From Cyanodermella asteris (taxonomy: Eukaryota > Ascomycota > Lecanoromycetes > Ostropales > Stictidaceae): DNA of 64,000 nt. The translations under genes were made by a program, and so were the position numbers. Shown one piece after another: positions 57,791 to 64,000 of this stretch. Numbering within the stretch: position 1 is the first letter of the stretch; each line of letters opens with the position of its first letter. The DNA lies in NCBI GenBank assembly GCA_900618795.1, contig UYJD01000009.1, forward strand, positions 999,823-1,063,822, in the 5' to 3' direction. The notes under the pieces were generated by a model. It did not search any database and was not told the DNA's origin. It was given only the letters and a program-made list of their open reading frames with translations.

Positions 57791-58878
57791 GATAATGCTG
57801 TGACGAGCAATCGATTGTTTCATGAAATTGATGGCAGAGCTACGACCTGACGAATCTGGAAAGCAGTGGCCAGCGAGGAACTATCGTCTCCGACCATCCG
57901 AACCACTACATTTCATCATTACTTCAGTAAGGAGTGGCATTGGTTTGGGCGTATGATCTTTGTCACCACGACGAATCGTATGTCTTCATATCACATCACA
58001 TGGTGATCTAACCACTTGCATAGGGACCTTACGGAACATTTGACCAGAGAGGCCACAAGGTCCTTGCCCAAGTAGTTGATGTGAGACCTGAGATATTACA
58101 GAGACGTATGTTTACCTCGAGCTCTTGAACCGGTGAATTATTGGTTCTTCGTCTGCTTAGACATGGTGAATATACGGGTTTGACATGATTTGGAAACCAA
58201 GAATTCCTGACAAAACAGCAAACGCCCGACGGCTGGTACAGATCGTCCTGGCTCCAGGCATTAAAGAGTATCCCAGGATGCAAATAATTGTCTAGAGTAG
58301 CTGATCGCCAGAGAGTATCCCTCAGTTTGAGCGCAGAACAATGCTCGTGCACAACGAGACAACCAATGTATTTGCTTACAGATGCCTTGGTTGCCTGCAC
58401 TTCCCAGAGGCCTTGAGGCCAAGGCGTATTGCGTACTTATGTGCCCCATGTGCCACAAGGGTCCCCTTGGTCCTCCCGGCGGGTCTTGTCAAGCTGGTGG
58501 CTGTGCCGACAATGCACGTCATCGAGGCTCTGTGGCGGGCAATCAGGTCGCCCAGCTGAATCCACTCACTGTGCCGTGAAGACATATTCCTTGCCTCTAC
58601 CATTCGTGAATTCGGCTCACCTGGCAAGGAAGTTGCGAGTTACCCAGCCTTCCCGCGTTGATCACCTTTCATTGTGGCAGGCACAACCCACGGCTCCCTC
58701 TCTAGGCTTCCTCTTTGCGACATAACCACAATTCTTAAACCTCCTGAGACTGCCTTAAAGTATTTCTTCCTACCTATACAACTCAACGCACCCCTCGACA
58801 CTCCGTCCTGAAGATCACCTTTCCTCACAACCTTTCACTGGATAATACATCCGTTGCTAATACCATTAGCCTTCGATA
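57791..58878. other. Intergenic, no supported gene
   Basis: Between two plus-strand genes. Frames at 58029-58627 on either strand show no family signal; the last 200 bases are probably the 5' leader of the vWA gene. Confidence 0.55.
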
Positions 58879-60808
58879 ATGGGTCTTGCAAGCAAACTTG
58901 CCGCCTCGCAAGGTGGCGGCGGCGGCGGCTATAGCGGTCAAGCCCCACCAGCTCAATACCCAGGACAACAACAGGCCGGCGGATACCCGGGTCAACAGCA
59001 ATACGCACCTTATCCGGGCAGTGGACAGCGACCTCCTCCTGCTCAACAGCAGCAGCAGCAGCAAAGCGGTCCATATCCCGGTGCCCAAGGCGGCGGTTAC
59101 GGAGGCCCGCCACCACCGCAGCAAAGTCAATATGGCCAGCAAGCTCCAAGACCGGGTGTGAGCCCGGAGGTTTACAAGCAGCTACTCCAGGGCGTTGTTC
59201 GCGAAAAGGGTTTGCAGAACTTTCGCTGGCCGACTGCGACTTTCCTGGACGATCTTGCTCGCGCTGCCCCGTCAAGATGCGCGGATTTCTGCAACAAGTG
59301 GAACGTGCCATCCGAGATAGGCAACGATGTGGTTAAACTGGTAGGTCTTGTTTGCGCTTGAAAACCAAACCGTGCATCAATTACCACGCAAATTGTGGAA
59401 CTGATGATGTCTGAGTACTTGTATGGCTTCTTCTGCACATCGCAGAAGCGGTGTAATAAGCAACAGTCACTGGCTCATCGACAAAACCAGTGGGTTTGAC
59501 TCATGAGAATATATCAGAAGCCGCACAGTACATACACATGAACTCAACGCTAATGGTCGCCAGGGTCTTTTCAATATCGTTTTCTTTGTGGACAATTCCG
59601 GATCGATGCGGTTTGAAGAGAACGGAGAGCGTATCAACGATTTGAAACTCATTCTGTTGCGTGCAGCGTACGCAACAAGTCTCTTTGACACGGATGGAAT
59701 CAGCGTACGTTTCATGAACTGGGCCAACGCCAAGCTTCCAGCCTCAAGGTGAGTGGTCATTGTCTTCTCCCCGTTCCGTTCGAATTGGGCTCATGTAGGA
59801 GCAATGGAAGAACAAGCACGTACCCAACTGCGTTCATGTCGCAGTACGCCAACAACTTCAATTTAGCGTACGTGCTTGATTCTTTCGTTTCCAGTATTGA
59901 TCAATTCAAACCATCGGCAATGAGCAAATCTTAAAGCTTCATGCTAACTATCCGACAGACTTGACGGCATCCGATCCGAGGAACAAGCAAATGCATTGAT
60001 TGGGCCAGATTTCCCCTTCCAAGGTCTCACGCCCCTCGGCACGGAACTACGAAAGCAGGTCTTGGAGCCCCTTGTATGGTCGAAGCTAAGGTCAGGTCAA
60101 CTTGCGAAACCGGTACTCATCATCCTCATTACCGATGGTCAACCTGCTGGAGAGGACAGATCAACACTCGCAAATGCCATCGCCGAGACAAAGGCCATTG
60201 CCGCCAGCATGCCGCAATTTGGTCAACGCCCTGTCAACTTCCAGGTTGCGCAGGTCGGCAACGACCAGGGAGCTCGCCAATTCCTGAAGGAGCTCGATGA
60301 CAATCACATGTTCGGTGACATTGTTGACTGCACAAGCAGTAGGTGCCGCTCAGAATTGATGGTTGAGACACGACGCTGACACTGCCCAGACTTCGAGAAC
60401 GAGCAAGTTGAATATGCTAATGCTAAGCCCCCAGTCGATTTGACTCCTGATTTATGGCTGATGAAGCTCCTGTTGGGCGCCATTGACGATTCCTACGATA
60501 AGCAGGACGAGCAGACATCAGGGCCTCCGGCCGGTGGCTACGGGCAACCCCAAGGATATCCTCCTCAGGGAGGTTACGGCGGACCACCACAAGGATATGG
60601 CGGAGCTCAGGGCTACGGAGCACCCCAAGGTCACGGAGGACCACCACAACAGACCGGATACCCGCCGCAGCAAGGAGGCTATCCGCCACAGGGAGCTTAT
60701 CCGCCACAACAAGGAGGCTATCCGCCACAGCAGGGAGGAGGCTATCCACCACAGCAACATGGTCAGCAGGGCTATGGCCGGCCGCCTCCCGCACCACCAC
60801 GATACTAG
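58879..60808 (+). CDS. vWA (copine-like) domain protein with Gly/Tyr/Pro/Gln-rich ends
   Basis: Proposed five exons: 58879-59340, 59564-59748, 59799-59867, 59959-60338 and 60390-60808 (504 aa). Residues 1-95 are low complexity (GGY, PYPG, polyQ). Residues about 103-154 form a helical region (SPEVYKQLLQGVVREKGLQN, NKWNVPSEIGNDVVKL). The vWA domain follows with the metal-site motif FFVDNSGSMRFEENGERI (DxSxS) and SGMR-type continuation, FPFQGLTPLGTEL (MIDAS Thr) and ILITDGQPAGED. Then come QVGNDQGARQFLKELDDN, DCTSNFENEQVEYANAKPP and VDLTPDLWLMKLLLGAIDDS. The C-terminus (about 395-504) is a tandem GGY-PPQ repeat. Donors: GTAGGT, GTGAGT, GTACGT and GTAGGT. The 69-nt third exon may be skipped (see findings). 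Copine-like role unknown. Confidence 0.82.
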
Positions 60809-61353
60809 TAAATGCCGAGCATGGCTGGTTCCCCGGAACCCGGAGATTGCTCGTCTCGCAACAGGCAGATAGTTGTTAGTAACCCGACAAATGACAATTC
60901 CTGGTAAACTTGTTAATTGAATATCCTGCGTCCGAACATCGTACGTGATTCTTCCATCATGATCATATGCGCAATGCCTACTCGGAAATTTTCTTGCACC
61001 CAAAATCCGTGGTCCCATAATGTTCTTCATTCGCGCCAGACAGTCAGAGACCAGGGCCAAATATCGCCACGCCGATGGCCTAGGTACGGAACACGAATTC
61101 ACTGTGTGTTGCAAAACGTGTGAGAATCTTGGCGTGCGAGGCGTTTTTGTCCACGAGGATGTGCATATGTAGAACTCGCGCCCCCGAAACAGAGCCTTTC
61201 TTCGTACACGCATGTACATGTATCCCGGAAAGTATGTATCCATTTTTTGCTTGGCACCAGCACCACGTACTTCAACGTTGCCTAACTCGGTCAATATGAG
61301 GCCGTTAATTCATGTAAATAGTTTATAATGAAGGTTTTGATTTGCTCTATCTG
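60809..61353. other. Intergenic, no supported gene
   Basis: 3' flank of the vWA gene. Minus-strand frames here are the antisense of that gene's repetitive C-terminus extended into non-coding DNA. Confidence 0.6.
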
Positions 61354-61745
61354 CTAGTACTTTGTTTGTCTACCGTGGACAAGTTTAACCTGCTCGAGGC
61401 GGTCTTTTATTGAGTTGGTTAGCTACTACGGTAACTGCCACTTATCATCGCTATTCCATTCGTCTACTGCTTGTTCAATTGCTTGTCGCATCCTTCTCTT
61501 TCGCTCTGCGCGCGGTCCCTCTGCGGTTTTAAGGCTCGGGTCGATATCGAAAACGCGCCTTTTAAGGTGAAACTAGAAGTTTTCGATCAGGTTCAGATCT
61601 GGAGATTGAGGTGGATGGTCTTGTAACCATACCTCGAGCTCCTTAAGACGAGCCATTATAGCCTCTGAGGTGTGATATCGGGCGTTGTCTTAGACCTAGA
61701 GGTCTCCCTGGTAGTATCCTAACGCGATAATATGGTTTAGGATCT

Positions 61746-61840
61746 TGTAACGCGGGCACGGGGTGGTTGACTGTGTAGGCGACCAGTGAAGGTCGGCGTC
61801 AAGTCTGAAGGTGTTGCTCGTAGGTCTGGGTCTTCACGGG
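61746..61840. repeat. Dispersed repeat, copy B, inserted in the mariner relic
   Basis: Bases 61746-61811 are identical to 11550-11615, and the copy continues to the gap at 61841. It begins with TGTAACGCGGG, interrupting the mariner coding frame just upstream of KILNHIIALGYY. Because 29 more bases are visible here than at copy A, this is the better sample of the element. Its class is undetermined. Confidence 0.82.
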
Positions 61841-62391
61841 NNNNNNNNNNNNNNNNNNNNNNNNNNNNNNNNNNNNNNNNNNNNNNNNNNNNNNNNNNNN
61901 NNNNNNNNNNNNNNNNNNNNNNNNNNNNNNNNNNNNNNNNNNNNNNNNNNNNNNNNNNNNNNNNNNNNNNNNNNNNNNNNNNNNNNNNNNNNNNNNNNNN
62001 NNNNNNNNNNNNNNNNNNNNNNNNNNNNNNNNNNNNNNNNNNNNNNNNNNNNNNNNNNNNNNNNNNNNNNNNNNNNNNNNNNNNNNNNNNNNNNNNNNNN
62101 NNNNNNNNNNNNNNNNNNNNNNNNNNNNNNNNNNNNNNNNNNNNNNNNNNNNNNNNNNNNNNNNNNNNNNNNNNNNNNNNNNNNNNNNNNNNNNNNNNNN
62201 NNNNNNNNNNNNNNNNNNNNNNNNNNNNNNNNNNNNNNNNNNNNNNNNNNNNNNNNNNNNNNNNNNNNNNNNNNNNNNNNNNNNNNNNNNNNNNNNNNNN
62301 NNNNNNNNNNNNNNNNNNNNNNNNNNNNNNNNNNNNNNNNNNNNNNNNNNNNNNNNNNNNNNNNNNNNNNNNNNNNNNNNNNNNNNNNNNN
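61841..62391. other. Assembly gap (551 N)
   Basis: A run of 551 undetermined bases inside the mariner relic. It hides the middle of the transposase and the rest of repeat copy B. The size may be an estimate. Confidence 0.98.
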
Positions 62392-62527
62392 CATTCTGCT
62401 ATATCGACTTCACGGTATTGTACGATATACCCTCATTTTCGGCGATCTAGGTAAGTTTAATACCATTGCGCTTTACGCCGATGATTGAATTACGTTCTCC
62501 GACAGTTAATTCACGTAATGGGGCCAT

Positions 62528-64000
62528 ATTTACTACGTTCTACTTGTTCTACGCGGTCTGGTTTTGTTGGTCTTGGACGCCGATCACGCCAAGGACGGAA
62601 TGGATACATACTTTCCGGCTAGTATGTAGCTTCTGCACAACTACATCAATGGGCGCAAAAGGTGTCTACACGCCAAGCATCCCACAGTTTCTGCCATCAT
62701 CAATACTTGCCACGGCCATATACCTCCAACGTACATATAGGATACGCAACTATGCCACGAAAAGAAACTTTTCTGCAGCACTCCTATTCGTCAGGCGAGC
62801 GAAAACCTTGAGGGGGTGCCCGGTGTACCGTTTAATTTATTTAGCCGCAACCTGCGATTCACGTGCACAAATCTTGTAATTGTGGCACTAAAGCTGCCGA
62901 AGCAATGAATGCTGCCCAACCCTCGACCTGCTTGATAAAGAATATTCCGAGCCCTGTTGGCGTCGCATTTGGCTCCTTCACCGGAAAGTCCGCGCACAAT
63001 GTTTTGAATCATTGGACGCACGGCCAAACTTGAAAGCGCATTGCAGAAGGTGACTACGGCAAGGGCGAACCCCCCCTCCTTCGATGATTGAGCACCAAAC
63101 ATGACGAGTCCGTGGTATGCCGCCGGCATATCAAGCCTGACTCCGATTGCTTGCGATAAGTGCGCGGAGTGAAATTCGGGTCAGACAGAATTTCTGTTGC
63201 AGGAATAATCCTCCTGAAAATTCCGTTCCCTGAAAGATCTCGCAAACACAGCACTATAGCATTTTCGAGCATGTGAACGTTGGGTCCGCATCACAAAGGT
63301 TTCAGCGTCACTGACGCGTCAAGAAAAAGCCCTAATGGCCCTTCTCGAGTTTCTTCCAACTTTCCGAACGTGATAACGACAATGGGCCACACAGTCGGTC
63401 TGGAGGATCAGGCAATGGCGCGGGGGAACGGGCAGAAAGAGATCGCAGTACTTGTATCTGTACGGCTGTAATTATTTCATACCGCTACAGTAGTACACCC
63501 GGTCGGGTCGATATCCGATTGTCAGAAAATGAAACTGATTTGCCGGAAAATGCAGGGAATTGAAGCGGCGCACGGATGTTTTCGATTGACGATTCAGGTG
63601 AGCCCGAAATCGCAAACGCGCACAAGACTGTTGGCTGCTTTGGGCTCGACTAGTCGGGTGTCACCGTGACATGAATGGGGGAAAAGGACAAGTCGGGTTT
63701 CCATGGGCGAGCCAATGAGACGTTCGAAGAAGCCAGAGAAGGACTGGACCCTGGGCGAAGCTATGTACGAAATCTGTGTGTGAACGATGCGCCGTGCATT
63801 AGGGTGACGGCGCCGGGAGGCGTGGTACCAATGTTTTTGCTTGCTTTGGCTCCCCACACTGCGCTGTAACGGTTTTAGTGGAGCGTACGGTAGGATGGAT
63901 GACACGGTGGTGAGTCAAGTGCCGTTCTGCTCTGCTGTCGGGCGTGCGTGATAAGAGAGCAGACTGGGGGTGGGGAGTGCTCGGTTGTCAAGCCCATAAG
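62528..64000. other. Right-end region, no supported gene
   Basis: Contains the flank of the mariner relic and about 1.4 kb with only short frames (for example 62791-63129 minus, 63594-63905 minus) that show no family resemblance. No RNA gene was seen. Confidence 0.5.

Larger units (their letters stand above)
61354..62527 (-). mobile_element. Decayed Tc1/mariner DDE transposon, interrupted
   Basis: The visible minus-strand fragments of a mariner transposase are 62392-62527 (N-terminus) and 61354-61745 (C-terminus). The first encodes MAPLRELTVGERNSIIGVKR and IAENEGISYNTVKSI, a Tc1/mariner helix-turn-helix. The second encodes DNARYHTSEAIMARLKELEV, then HPPQSPDLNLIENF, holding two of the catalytic acids, and ends LVHGRQTKY. 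In-frame stops lie at 62447-62449, 62399-62401, 61693-61695, 61687-61689, 61573-61575 and 61423-61428 (two adjacent); all fit CpA-to-TpA changes. Between the fragments lie repeat copy B and a 551-base gap. Terminal inverted repeats were not located, so the outer ends are approximate. The element cannot encode an active enzyme. Confidence 0.85.

Noticed and set aside
60518-61294. 258-codon minus-strand frame rich in Trp, Arg and Ser
   Set aside because: It is the antisense of the GGY-PPQ repeats of the vWA gene extended into 3' DNA.
1-64000. tRNA, rRNA or CRISPR features
   Set aside because: T-loop-like strings seen (for example near 27435) lie inside coding exons without a cloverleaf; no regularly spaced repeats exist.

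Overview
The window reads as nuclear DNA of a filamentous ascomycete, probably a dothideomycete. Genes are dense and on both strands. Introns are short (41-223 nt) with GT-AG ends and CTAAC/CTGAC-like branch sites. The proteins are typical fungal families: Tel1, Nup192, Cyp60, Ess1, an RMD1/RMD8-type protein, an Emp47/VIP36-type lectin, an inositol-type sugar transporter and a ZtGT2-like glycosyltransferase. A Tc1/mariner relic carries RIP-like stop codons. The class assignment is inference from protein resemblance; no search was run.

Layout. 0-6 kb: a truncated CCDC124/Lso2-like ribosome-associated protein at the left edge, then an F-box-like protein and a DUF7730/2EXR-like protein. 6.3-10.8 kb: a 1442-residue, mostly disordered Ser/Pro/Ala-rich protein. 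11.5-13.9 kb: a repeat next to a small assembly gap, then a membrane GT2 glycosyltransferase. 13.8-18.2 kb: the largest gene-poor stretch. 18.2-25.8 kb: a GH16-like/acyltransferase fusion, an alpha/beta hydrolase, a microsomal glutathione transferase (MGST3) and an HSL-type hydrolase. 25.9-27.6 kb: the RMD1/RMD8-type protein. 28.7-43.3 kb: Nup192 and Tel1, divergently transcribed. 43.4-47.0 kb: a CofD/YvcK-like protein and Cyp60. 47.9-49.9 kb: a small Tim protein and an L-type lectin sharing a divergent promoter that contains a perfect 16-bp palindrome. 51-57.8 kb: an epoxide hydrolase-like protein, Ess1, a conserved unknown and the sugar transporter. 58.9-60.8 kb: a vWA (copine-like) protein. 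61.3-62.5 kb: a decayed mariner element interrupted by the same repeat found at 11.55 kb and by a 551-base gap. 62.5-64 kb: no supported gene.

Genes were rebuilt by joining reading frames across introns read by eye. For twelve of them the splice junctions restore a continuous frame and a family-like sequence. Most are housekeeping genes with no operon-like relationship. The only local themes are a loose group of detoxification-type enzymes (22-26 kb) and two divergent gene pairs. I found no convincing biosynthetic cluster, CRISPR array, tRNA or rRNA. The observations most worth following up are the GH16/acyltransferase fusion, the nested repeats with their RIP footprint, the start codon isolated on its own exon in the Ess1 gene, and the palindrome at 48.35 kb.
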